DNA from: JADKBO01 sp037968395
GTDB lineage: Bacteria > Bacteroidota > Bacteroidia > Chitinophagales > Saprospiraceae
Reading direction: 5' to 3'
Assembly: GCA_037968395.1 (NCBI GenBank)
Contig: JBBKVK010000133.1
Span: forward strand, 1-7,422
DNA length: 7,422 bases
This document shows, one piece after another, positions 1 to 7,405 of this stretch. Position numbers and translations under genes: made by a program. The notes beneath the pieces were generated by a model. That model was not told where the DNA came from. It saw only the letters and a list, made by a program, of their open reading frames with translations, and did no database searches. How positions within the stretch are numbered: position 1 is the stretch's first letter; every line of letters begins with the position of its first letter.

Positions 1-750
1 TTTATTGATTGGTCCACAAGTTCTAGCCAATTACATCACATTCAGAATGATGTTGCTTTCCTTACAAATAACTCATCCATGTTGATTTTAAAAGATGTGA
101 ATGATGGAAGTATTCAAGAGGTTAATAATGTTAGTGGTGGTCTTAAATTTTTCGAAGGAGAACAGGATGCCATTATTTGGGAGTTAAATATGAATAATGT
201 CATCTGGTCTAATGGAAATGCGTCTATGAATGTCACACATCAATTACCTGATGACATATTGTTTACTGATGCTTACGTTTTAGGAAACGAATTGTTACTA
301 GTTGGTGAGAGTCCAACAATAGGTACCGAGCTTTTTATCATGAAAAAATCTGGTGAATTTATTGAAATAGATCTAAATGTTGGAGTTGAGGCTTCATCTC
401 CAAAAGATTTTGTAGAAACAACTGATGCTTTATATTTTTCAGCTTTTCAACCAGATCTTGGCCGACAATTGTATGAAATTGATAAAAAACGAATTTTAGA
501 TATAAAGGAAGGAATTAAGATTATCTCCGATGTGAGAGCATTTCCAAATCCAACATCTCAAGTAGTAAATATTAATATTTCTAACGAAATAGATCAAGTT
601 GATATTTATGATAATCTTGGAAGAAAAATTAATTCTCTATTAAATTTCGATGAAAATATTGATGTATCAGATCTAAATCCTGGTCTATATACATTTAAAC
701 TCATGAATAAAAATGCTTTTGTAACATCAATTGTTATCGTTAAACAATAA
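1..750 (+). CDS. Secreted T9SS-cargo protein with ELWxxDGT-like propeller segment, 3' part only
   Basis: The reading frame is open from the first base and runs for 249 codons to a TAA stop, so the start and signal peptide lie outside the window. An internal ATG at 79 exists, but the upstream codons are also open and protein-like, so it is not taken as the start. Fragment residues about 108-161 read GTELF...SGEF...DLN.G..ASSP..F....ALYFSA....GRQLYEID, a degenerate form of the GTELWxxDGT...DINPG...SP..F...LYFSA...GRELW repeat seen in secreted beta-propeller-like proteins. The last 72 residues (about 178-249) form a type A T9SS sorting domain: FPNPTS, then VDIYDNLGRKI, then LNPGLYTFKL and a final IVIVKQ. 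From family knowledge this tail sends the protein through the outer membrane by T9SS, with later cleavage and surface attachment or release. The specific function is unknown. A terminator follows 17 bp after the stop. Confidence 0.9.
   Translation, partial: FIDWSTSSSQLHHIQNDVAFLTNNSSMLILKDVNDGSIQEVNNVSGGLKFFEGEQDAIIWELNMNNVIWSNGNASMNVTHQLPDDILFTDAYVLGNELLLVGESPTIGTELFIMKKSGEFIEIDLNVGVEASSPKDFVETTDALYFSAFQPDLGRQLYEIDKKRILDIKEGIKIISDVRAFPNPTSQVVNINISNEIDQVDIYDNLGRKINSLLNFDENIDVSDLNPGLYTFKLMNKNAFVTSIVIVKQ
532..747 (+). other. Type A T9SS C-terminal sorting domain (gene fragment 1)
   Basis: This is the coding segment for the sorting tail. It starts with the FPNPTS motif (F codon at 541), continues through hydrophobic beta strands with VDIYDNLGRKI, and ends with the L-x-PGLYTFKL strand and IVIVKQ at the C-terminus. 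These are the usual landmarks of the type A (Por secretion system) sorting domain. The signal acts in the periplasm and at the outer membrane and is normally removed after translocation. Confidence 0.88.
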
Positions 751-766
751 TAGATTTAAAAGTTTG

Positions 767-810
767 AGAGGAGCGTCAAGTATTGAATGATATTTGGCGC
801 TCTTTTATTT
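767..810 (+). terminator. Rho-independent terminator after the first gene
   Basis: GAGCGTCAA (771-779) pairs with TTGGCGCTC (794-802) as a 9-bp stem with one G-T wobble and a 14-nt loop. It is followed directly by a T-rich run (TTTTATTT, 803-810). The foot can be lengthened by weak A-T and G-T pairs from 767-770. Its position just after the first stop codon implies that the upstream gene ends its transcript here and that the next gene needs its own promoter. Confidence 0.85.
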
Positions 811-1004
811 AATATAGCGGCAACTAATCCTTTGAAATTGAGGACGATAATTTGCCAATCAAAGCTAAATAATGTTCATTGTGGTCAACTCTATGACTTC
901 CAGAGCAGGAAAGATTTATTTAGATGTTGAGGTCGGCAAACATTGCAATAACTCATATTTAGCTTATGATTATTAAAATCTACACATTGGTCTTCCTTTG
1001 GTTA
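811..1004. other. Intergenic stretch without a recognisable gene
   Basis: No convincing coding sequence is seen here. The longest ATG-started frame is 34 codons (872-976, +). A stop-to-stop frame of similar size without an ATG (about 824-919, -) overlaps it. The stretch contains roughly concentric inverted repeats: TTTGCC (851-856) with GGCAAA (935-940), CTAAATAA (865-872) with TTATTTAG (916-923), and CTCT (889-892) with AGAG (902-905). This suggests a weak imperfect fold, but in AT-rich DNA it could be chance. Confidence 0.5.
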
Positions 1005-1175
1005 AACCCGGATTATGCGATAGACAATCTATTGCGGCTTGAAATAGCTGCAAAATATATCGTTTCACTAAGTTTTCTACTTACACCATAGCGGTGCTAT
1101 GCTATAAGCAGTAAAACTTCATATTTTATTGCTCTTTCAACCCTCATAACGAAGCCCTATCGCATAATCCGGGTT
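1005..1175. repeat. 171-bp imperfect palindromic element with exact 19-bp terminal inverted repeats
   Basis: The left end AACCCGGATTATGCGATAG (1005-1023) is the exact reverse complement of the right end (1157-1175). The inside is also partly self-complementary around a centre near 1090-1094. TTGAAA (1039-1044) pairs with TTTCAA (1135-1140), AGC (1046-1048) with GCT (1131-1133), and AAAATAT (1052-1058) with ATATTTT (1121-1127). GTTTT (1072-1076) pairs with AAAAC (1113-1117), and the apex CATAGC (1087-1092) with GCTATG (1096-1101) over a GGT loop. No open reading frame of useful length lies inside. This structure fits a dispersed non-autonomous palindromic element, such as a REP/BIME-type repeat mobilised by an IS200-like (RAYT) transposase elsewhere, or a MITE. 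TTAA flanks both ends (1002-1005 and 1174-1177). A structured RNA in the leader of the next gene is the other option. The inverted repeat is certain; its class is inferred. Confidence 0.8.
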
Positions 1176-1210
1176 AAAAATCTAAAATTTTGCACATCTC
1201 AATAGGGGTT

Positions 1211-1247
1211 TTGTCAAGTTTTTGCATCATATTGGTATAGTCATTTG
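1211..1247 (+). promoter_or_regulatory. Possible promoter of the large secreted-protein gene
   Basis: A promoter is expected here because a terminator and a palindrome separate this gene from the one upstream. Two partial matches overlap. One is a TTTG at 1221-1224 with CATTTG at 1242-1247, at about the spacing of the Bacteroidota -33 TTTG and -7 TAnnTTTG boxes, but the TA of the -7 box is missing. The other is TTGTCA (1211-1216) with TATAGT (1236-1241), a sigma-70-like pair with a long 19-bp spacer. Either would give a leader of roughly 40-50 nt. Neither is a full consensus match. Confidence 0.25.
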
Positions 1248-1297
1248 AATCGATTTATGATTATTGACTTCTTCGTTAATTGTGAAAAATCCATTGT

Positions 1298-4200
1298 ATG
1301 AAAAATCTGTACCTAATCTTAATTCTAGTCATAGCAAGTCTATCAATATTAAATGCTCAAGACTGTTTTCCAAATAGAGCAGATATTGATCTGAATCTTG
1401 GTAATATTAATTATACAAATGAACGATATGGTTTTTTTCAATATCATTTGTTTGATAATCTCAGCGATGAATCCCCAGAATATAAAAATTTAATATTTGC
1501 TCAAAATATTTGGATAAGCGGCATTACTGATGCTGGATCTTTTCGATTTGCTGGAGCCACTTATCAATCACTAACCAATAATTATGATTTTTATCCAGGC
1601 CCTTTAGACGCTGATGGTACAACATATCCTGATCAATGCAACTTTTGGGATAGAATTTTTCTTGTGGAGAAAGAAGATATGGATCTTGCCTATAATATGA
1701 TATTTGACACTAATGGGAATCTTAAATCTAATATTGATTGTGCTAATCTGCCCAAATCCATCCTTGAATGGCCAGGCTTAGGTAATCAAAATCTTGTTCC
1801 TTTTGTGCCAGACCATGACATGGCAGATTATTTTGATTATAATATGGATGGTATTTACAATCCATGTGATGGCGATCTACCTGCTTTATATACAAATGGG
1901 CATTTGTATAACTCTCCAAAGGAAGTATTAACATCATTTCCATTGTACCTAACATATATGGTATTAAATGATGCAGGTGGGCCTCATCGTCTTACAGCAG
2001 GGGATCCATTGAGAGTAGAGCTACACAATTATACGTGGGGATTGTTGTCTAATTTTAATGCAAATTCCCAAACATTTAGTAAACATAAAGTTGTCAATAG
2101 AGGACCTGATAACTATAAAGAAATACGTATTGGCGTATGGACTGATGTAGATCTTGGATGTGCTTTTGATGACTATGCTGGTACGTATATAGCTGCCAAT
2201 ATGGCATTTTACTATAATGAAGACAGCATTGATGGAAATAATGAATTTAATTGCTCTGGGGGTGTGTCTACCTATGGTGATCATCCTCCAATGTTAGGTA
2301 TAAGTATTTTAGAAGGGTTTAAAGATGTAGATTCTTTGGGTAATTTATTTGATACAAAAATGACAGCTAGTATATTTACTTTTAACTGTGGTAACCTTCC
2401 TGATTCTTTACCATGCAATCCTGAGGATTCTGATTTGCAATTTTATTATATAATGAAAGGATTGAATACTAATGGAGAGCCTATCGAAGTAAATGGGGAA
2501 AGTGCAAAATATATGTTTAATGGTAATCCAAGTGATTCATCAGCAAACACAATGTGCAAATCAAACATTTCTAACATTGACGCTAGATCAATTTTTACTT
2601 CTGGAGGCGGCACTATACTTAGTGGAGCATCTGATGAACTCGTAGTCTCTTATGTCACTACTTTTGATGGCGATTACCCATGCCCTGACATTTCTCCCTT
2701 GCTTGAGGTACAAAATGATGCTGTAAAAGCTTATGAAAATAATTGGAAACAAATAGAAGCTATTGATCCGCCTACGTTAAATTATAAAAGAGGACCCAAT
2801 ACAATAGATTTTGAACTGATTAATGATGCAAGTTCTAACAACTACAATGAAGGATATAGTGAATTATTATTAGATGCACCAGGTTCTACAGATCAGTACC
2901 TATATAAGTTTGAAGGTTATAAAGTGTATCAAGTTAAATCAGAGTACACTTCCTATTTATTACTCGATAATCCTAATTTTAGCAAATTGGTCTATCAGTC
3001 AGATGTTCAAAATTCAATTGCTAAAATTGATAACTTTAAGCCTACCTTTTTGTCAAACGGAGTAAAGACATATGATTCAGTTAATAAAGTCAATGGTGAA
3101 AATAAAGGAATATCCACGAAATTTCAAATTGATTGGGATTATTTTACGGACAAACCTTTAAGGAGAGATGGCGAGTATTTTTACATTGCTATAGCTTATG
3201 CACACAATGACTTTCAAACATTTGATCCTGCTACAGGTTTAGGTCAACAATACCCATATCTTGAAAGTGTTAAATACAAACCAACTTTAGTACTTCGCTC
3301 ACCCGATAATGAAGAGCTTGCTCCACAGATTACCCGATTACATGGGATGGGAAACTCTAATAACCTTAAAGTTACAGATGCTTCATTGCAAGAGATCATT
3401 AATGTCTCCAACAATGGAAGAATTACCTATGAAATCAACCATGGACCATTTGATGTAGTCATTTTAGACAAGGCTAAAGTAAAAGATGGCGGCAAATATC
3501 AAGTCGAAGTATCTGGAGTATTTAATGAATCTAATAGTGAATGTGTTTTTGAAATAGATGAAACCTATATTACTGTTACTGATTTACGAACAGGTACTGT
3601 ATATAATAACATAAGTCCGATTGCAGAGAGTGGAGAATATATGATAGATGACTTAGGTTTAGTTGTTTATTTATACGATGTGGTAGAGCCCGGAGGCGAT
3701 TTAAGTAATTTAAGGACTATATTGGGTCAATCCATAGAATATAAGGATGAGAATGGACCAAAATGGCTTGATTTTATCGATAATAATCACTCTGATATAA
3801 GAGATGTTGAGAATCTACGAGTTAATGCCTTATTTAGTAATGATTATTCAGGTGTAGTATTAGAAGAATATACATCAAAAGGGAATCACTTTTTTATACC
3901 ACTTTCTTTAAGTATTCGTAGTGGTGTCCAAACTATTGCTTCTGTATCTCCTGCTTTAAGTACACTTGTAAGGTTAGCAGTTTCTTCTAGGGATTTACAA
4001 CTACAAAACCTCAACAATGTCGATATTGTATTCACTTCAGATCAATCACTTTGGTCTAGGTGTATAGTAGTAGAAACGGCAAATAGTGAATATGAGTCTT
4101 CTGCAGTTGGCGGTAATATTGACAAATCAATGTTTAAAGCAAAAAGTAATGCATCAGTTGATCAAAATGGCTTGCCAGATGGTCAAGGGAATGGATTAGG

Positions 4201-4984
4201 ATGGTTTCCTGGATATGCCATAGATGTAGAAACGGGAGTTCGGTTAAATATCTTCTTTGGTGAGAATACTGGATTGTCTAATCCATTAGTACCTATGAAG
4301 GATAATAGCATTTGTAACGATATGGTATTTAACCCTTCAGACGAAGTGTATATAAACGATGATCCAAGTTTAGATCCATTATTAAAAGCAGTACTAGGTG
4401 GACAACATTTTATGTATGTGACACGACAAAAATATGATGAGTGTAAAGAGTTGTATGCGGAGTTTTCAAAGAGTACAATCGGGTTTGATAAGTTAGGTGT
4501 CATCACTTGGTCCGCTATTCCTGTCCTGACAAAAGGCAGTAGTCTTAGGACTTTAAGTGACGGTCTGATCCCCAATGATGTTAAATTGAGTTTAAGGGTC
4601 AATAACAAGTTTTCTAAGCAGAAAATAGTAGAGAAATTAACGAGATTAAGACGTTGTGATGTACTAACTGACAACCCTTTATATGAGTTTGAAATAAAAA
4701 CAAACCCAAATGTCAATGGTAATATAAACGTAGAAAATAGATCCGTACCATGGACGACTCAGAGTAATATCAACTATTTCAAGCTCATAAATCAAGAAGA
4801 AAGGGTAGAAGTGATATTGACGGATATTACTGGAAATGTTGTTAAAACATGTAGTGTTGCTCCGAATCAATTTCTTGAAATAAAAGAAGACGATTTACCA
4901 AGTAGAAGTAGTATTATGTTTGTGAGAGTTAAGTCATTTACTTCTAAAGCTTTGAAGACTTATAAGTTGGTGGTGGTGAGATAG
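1298..4984 (+). CDS. Large secreted T9SS-cargo protein of unknown function (1228 aa)
   Basis: This is a complete gene. Residues 1-20 form a clear Sec signal peptide (MKN, a hydrophobic core and LNA before Q21), which fixes the ATG. The leader is A-rich (TGTGAAAAAT) with no Shine-Dalgarno sequence, as is normal in this phylum. Residues 180-191 fit an EF-hand/dockerin-like Ca loop (D180, N182, D184, G185, Y187, D191). Residues 281-313 carry WTDVDLG...DDYAG...NMAFYYNEDSIDG. Further landmarks are FEGYKVYQ (538-545), YFYIAIAYAHND (627-638), GWFPGYAIDVETG..LNIFFGE (968-989) and IPNDVKLSLRV (1091-1101). I recognise these only as motifs recurring in long Bacteroidota exported proteins with no assigned activity. 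The C-terminus (about 1128-1228) resembles a T9SS sorting domain, with VILTDITGNVVKT and a final TYKLVVVR, but the usual LxxGxY strand is replaced by LPSRSSIMFVRV. I see no catalytic motif. The protein is probably displayed on the surface or secreted; the existence of the gene is near certain and its role is unknown. Confidence 0.95.
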   Translation: MKNLYLILILVIASLSILNAQDCFPNRADIDLNLGNINYTNERYGFFQYHLFDNLSDESPEYKNLIFAQNIWISGITDAGSFRFAGATYQSLTNNYDFYPGPLDADGTTYPDQCNFWDRIFLVEKEDMDLAYNMIFDTNGNLKSNIDCANLPKSILEWPGLGNQNLVPFVPDHDMADYFDYNMDGIYNPCDGDLPALYTNGHLYNSPKEVLTSFPLYLTYMVLNDAGGPHRLTAGDPLRVELHNYTWGLLSNFNANSQTFSKHKVVNRGPDNYKEIRIGVWTDVDLGCAFDDYAGTYIAANMAFYYNEDSIDGNNEFNCSGGVSTYGDHPPMLGISILEGFKDVDSLGNLFDTKMTASIFTFNCGNLPDSLPCNPEDSDLQFYYIMKGLNTNGEPIEVNGESAKYMFNGNPSDSSANTMCKSNISNIDARSIFTSGGGTILSGASDELVVSYVTTFDGDYPCPDISPLLEVQNDAVKAYENNWKQIEAIDPPTLNYKRGPNTIDFELINDASSNNYNEGYSELLLDAPGSTDQYLYKFEGYKVYQVKSEYTSYLLLDNPNFSKLVYQSDVQNSIAKIDNFKPTFLSNGVKTYDSVNKVNGENKGISTKFQIDWDYFTDKPLRRDGEYFYIAIAYAHNDFQTFDPATGLGQQYPYLESVKYKPTLVLRSPDNEELAPQITRLHGMGNSNNLKVTDASLQEIINVSNNGRITYEINHGPFDVVILDKAKVKDGGKYQVEVSGVFNESNSECVFEIDETYITVTDLRTGTVYNNISPIAESGEYMIDDLGLVVYLYDVVEPGGDLSNLRTILGQSIEYKDENGPKWLDFIDNNHSDIRDVENLRVNALFSNDYSGVVLEEYTSKGNHFFIPLSLSIRSGVQTIASVSPALSTLVRLAVSSRDLQLQNLNNVDIVFTSDQSLWSRCIVVETANSEYESSAVGGNIDKSMFKAKSNASVDQNGLPDGQGNGLGWFPGYAIDVETGVRLNIFFGENTGLSNPLVPMKDNSICNDMVFNPSDEVYINDDPSLDPLLKAVLGGQHFMYVTRQKYDECKELYAEFSKSTIGFDKLGVITWSAIPVLTKGSSLRTLSDGLIPNDVKLSLRVNNKFSKQKIVEKLTRLRRCDVLTDNPLYEFEIKTNPNVNGNINVENRSVPWTTQSNINYFKLINQEERVEVILTDITGNVVKTCSVAPNQFLEIKEDDLPSRSSIMFVRVKSFTSKALKTYKLVVVR
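4679..4981 (+). other. Divergent T9SS-type C-terminal sorting domain
   Basis: This segment codes for the last 101 residues. NPN (1137-1139) sits about where the PNP motif usually is. VEVILTDITGNVVKT (1170-1184) matches the central V.I.D..G..V strand, and LEIKEDDL (1193-1200) matches the next conserved strand. The family's final Gly-x-Tyr turn is missing (LPSRSSIMFVRV, 1200-1211), although the protein ends with the expected basic and hydrophobic KTYKLVVVR. The assignment rests on layout and on the signal peptide at the other end of the protein. Confidence 0.6.
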
Positions 4985-4996
4985 ATTTACAAGGAC

Positions 4997-7405
4997 CTAT
5001 ATCTTATAACCGTACCCAATCCTTACCACCTGTGTTTCATAATAATCATTGCTCGTATAGTTAAACTCTTGTCCATTAATTTCTTTTCTGATGATCATAG
5101 TACTTAGGATGTCTGTAGCGTTGATGAAGAGTGAGCCTTTCCCTTTTTGGATTGTCTTTTTTAAGCCAAAATCTAAGGAGAATCGTGATTTTATCTTGCC
5201 TTGAGGAATGATGTCTGGGGCTAGGTATATAGCCGTTAGCTGAGCGTCTGTTGTTTTGTTAAATCGGAAGTTGTTATTTAATTTGAAATTTCCAGAGATG
5301 ACCTCCTGTTGGCTGGCTGTGAAAGTATTGGTAGTTGGATATTGATTAACAACCGCAAAGGCATTAATTTGATTTCTATACACATTTAGATTAGTATTTA
5401 AAGTGTAGGATTGCGAAAAATCATGTGAAGTGACCATCTCAATTCCTGTGTTGTAGCTTTTACCCGCATTTTGGAATATGGCGTAAATGAGTCTATTTGT
5501 GCCAATGTTACTAGATATTCTAGTAATGGTACCATCCGCAAATTTGTGGTAAATACTACTATAAAAACTGCCATCATCCCAGATCTTTTTATACCCTAAC
5601 TCGATGGTATTTGTGAATTGGGGACGAAGACCAGGGTTTCCAACTTTTATAATCTCTGCATCATCGTATTTTGGGAAGATTCTGATATCAACTTCATTGG
5701 GGCGATCGACCCGTCTATTGTAGAATAAGGAAAGTTTATTGGTCTCATTGATTTTATAGCCAAATCTTATGTTTGGAAAAGGCTGTGTATAATTGTAGCC
5801 ATCACTCTTGTAAACGGGATGATCAGGATTTACATCGTATTGTATGTTCACATATTCTACTCTCAATCCCAATTCTGCCTCCCAAGTCTTGTTCTCAAAT
5901 AGGTAGTTGCTGTATACTGCAGGAATCAACTCATTATAGGTTGCCCAACCTCCTGCACCTGCATCTATTACAGAATTCACTCCTGGTATGAAATTCATGT
6001 TGGTTGGAATGATTCTATTTCTTACTTTAATGCCTGACTCTATTTTCCCATATTTTAAAGGTTTGGAGTAGTCTAAATTCCAGTCGTACACTTGTTCGTC
6101 TGATAGTAGTTTGAAGGCATCTGTTCCAATAGAGGTTGGAAGGAAGTTGTCGTAATAATACTTTTCGTCCTCTCTGTGAAATGTATAATTGAAGCCGGCA
6201 CTTAATAGATGACCTGCTTGCTTGAATTTGTGCTGATAATTGAATATGCCCATGGCTGTGGTTTTCAACTCGTCTTCCAAAAACTGCCAAAGTCTAAGTC
6301 TATCAGTCAGGCTTGCATTATAAAATGGTTGATCCCCTTTATCGATAATTTTTTCACTGCTAAAGAATCCTGAAAAAGTAAAACTGTTATAGTCGTTTAA
6401 AGCATAATCAATCCCTGTTTTGACCGTAGAGAAATGGGTATCTCTGTTGCGTTTGAGTTGTTGAATAACTTCATCTCTATTGATATAGTACCTCTGTACG
6501 AATTCGTTTTTATTTAAAGTTTCTGTATATAGATAATCGCTTTGAATAAAAGTATTAAGCTTGCCCTTTTTGTAATTAAGCGCTATACTAGGGTTTATTT
6601 TAGGAGTAAATGTGTATTGAGGTCGGATGTTCGGTAGATTTTGTCGTCTTACCCAAAACGAACCTAGTCCAGTTGTAAGCCCAATTTTCCCATTCCATCC
6701 TTCTTCCTTATTTTTTCGATAAATAATATTGATGATTCCTGCATTGCCATTCGCATCATATTTTGAGGAGGGGTTGTTGATGATTTCTATTTTTTCAATT
6801 GCGGATGCTGGAATATTATCCAATCCATTTTGGTTACCAAATCCGGTAATTGCTGTTTGTTTTCCATCAATAAGGACGACTACTTTATCATTACCCCTCA
6901 ATTGTACTTTTCCATCTTGCACAGTGACACTTGGTAGGTTTTGAACAGCTTGCAGTATCGATCCTCCACTTTGACTTATATTGTCATCGATCGAAAAAAT
7001 TTTCTTATCCATTTTATCACTCACTTGACTTTGTTTGGCAACTATAGTGACTGCTGATAATGAAACTGAATTCTCTTCGAGTATTATTTTACCGATATCC
7101 AAAAAGTTACTGAGACTTCCGACGTAAATGGATTGATACACTGTATTGTATCCGATGTAGGAAAGCTGTACTATATAATTGTCGGGCTTTACTTTAGAGA
7201 GTGTAAATCGTCCTTGGTCATCTGTAATCGTACCTTGGATAAAGTTAGAATCTATTGCAGAGAGGAGGACTGCATTTGCATATCCAAGTCCTTCGTTTGT
7301 CACCTTATCTTGAGCCAATCCCGAGATAGTAACCAAAGTTTGAGAAAATGCTAAAGTGTACAAACTGCAAAACAGAATAGATGTAAATATTCTTTGAAAA
7401 ATCAT
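4997..7405 (-). CDS. TonB-dependent receptor / outer-membrane beta-barrel family protein (802 aa)
   Basis: The gene is complete, with its ATG at 7403-7405 (minus strand). A signal peptide (residues 1-21, ending AFS before Q22) supports this start. Residues about 24-110 form a carboxypeptidase-regulatory-like beta-sandwich (ITDDQGRFTLSKVKPDNYIV, then LSYIGY). Residues about 115-230 form the plug: ILQAVQNLPSVTVQDG, LRGNDKVVVLIDGKQ (169-183), IEKIEIINNPSSKYDANG (203-220) and GIINI. The rest is the 16-22-strand-type barrel of the OMP_b-brl_3 kind, with the hallmark RVDRPNEVDIR...VGNPGLRPQFTNTIELGY at about 565-605. The length is typical of this family. From family knowledge such proteins sit in the outer membrane and take up substrates with TonB-ExbBD energy; some act in protein export or metal or peptide uptake. 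The substrate is unknown. It lacks SusC-type length, and no SusD partner is visible on the downstream side. Only 17 bp of upstream DNA are present, so its promoter and any upstream partner lie outside the window. Confidence 0.95.
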   Translation of the reverse strand: MIFQRIFTSILFCSLYTLAFSQTLVTISGLAQDKVTNEGLGYANAVLLSAIDSNFIQGTITDDQGRFTLSKVKPDNYIVQLSYIGYNTVYQSIYVGSLSNFLDIGKIILEENSVSLSAVTIVAKQSQVSDKMDKKIFSIDDNISQSGGSILQAVQNLPSVTVQDGKVQLRGNDKVVVLIDGKQTAITGFGNQNGLDNIPASAIEKIEIINNPSSKYDANGNAGIINIIYRKNKEEGWNGKIGLTTGLGSFWVRRQNLPNIRPQYTFTPKINPSIALNYKKGKLNTFIQSDYLYTETLNKNEFVQRYYINRDEVIQQLKRNRDTHFSTVKTGIDYALNDYNSFTFSGFFSSEKIIDKGDQPFYNASLTDRLRLWQFLEDELKTTAMGIFNYQHKFKQAGHLLSAGFNYTFHREDEKYYYDNFLPTSIGTDAFKLLSDEQVYDWNLDYSKPLKYGKIESGIKVRNRIIPTNMNFIPGVNSVIDAGAGGWATYNELIPAVYSNYLFENKTWEAELGLRVEYVNIQYDVNPDHPVYKSDGYNYTQPFPNIRFGYKINETNKLSLFYNRRVDRPNEVDIRIFPKYDDAEIIKVGNPGLRPQFTNTIELGYKKIWDDGSFYSSIYHKFADGTITRISSNIGTNRLIYAIFQNAGKSYNTGIEMVTSHDFSQSYTLNTNLNVYRNQINAFAVVNQYPTTNTFTASQQEVISGNFKLNNNFRFNKTTDAQLTAIYLAPDIIPQGKIKSRFSLDFGLKKTIQKGKGSLFINATDILSTMIIRKEINGQEFNYTSNDYYETQVVRIGYGYKI

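Noticed and set aside
824..919. Stop-to-stop frame of about 31 codons on the minus strand in the gap
   Set aside because: It has no ATG, matches no family I can recognise and overlaps the plus-strand frame. It is too short to call as a gene remnant.
872..976. 34-codon ATG-to-TAA frame on the plus strand in the intergenic gap
   Set aside because: It is short, overlaps inverted repeats, has a stop two codons upstream of the ATG and no recognisable motif or signal peptide. It is probably chance.
1005..1175. CRISPR array or tRNA/rRNA gene
   Set aside because: There is a single inverted repeat pair with no regularly spaced direct repeats, and no cloverleaf or rRNA-like sequence.
4183..4716. 177-codon minus-strand frame inside the large secreted-protein gene
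   Set aside because: It is antisense to a well-supported gene, with no signal peptide, domain or independent context. It is a shadow of the coding frame.
4968..5030. GGTGGTGG near the end of the plus gene and ACCACC in the opposing gene as a shared bidirectional terminator
   Set aside because: The pairing is short, widely spaced and has no T-run on either side, so it does not meet terminator criteria.
6027..6290. 87-codon minus-strand frame inside the TonB-dependent receptor gene
   Set aside because: It is an alternative frame within strongly conserved barrel coding sequence, and its composition is unlike a real protein.
4997..7405. Part of a SusC/SusD polysaccharide-utilisation locus
   Set aside because: The protein is of the shorter outer-membrane beta-barrel type rather than SusC length, and no SusD lipoprotein or glycoside hydrolase is visible. 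The upstream side is outside the window, so a partner there cannot be excluded.
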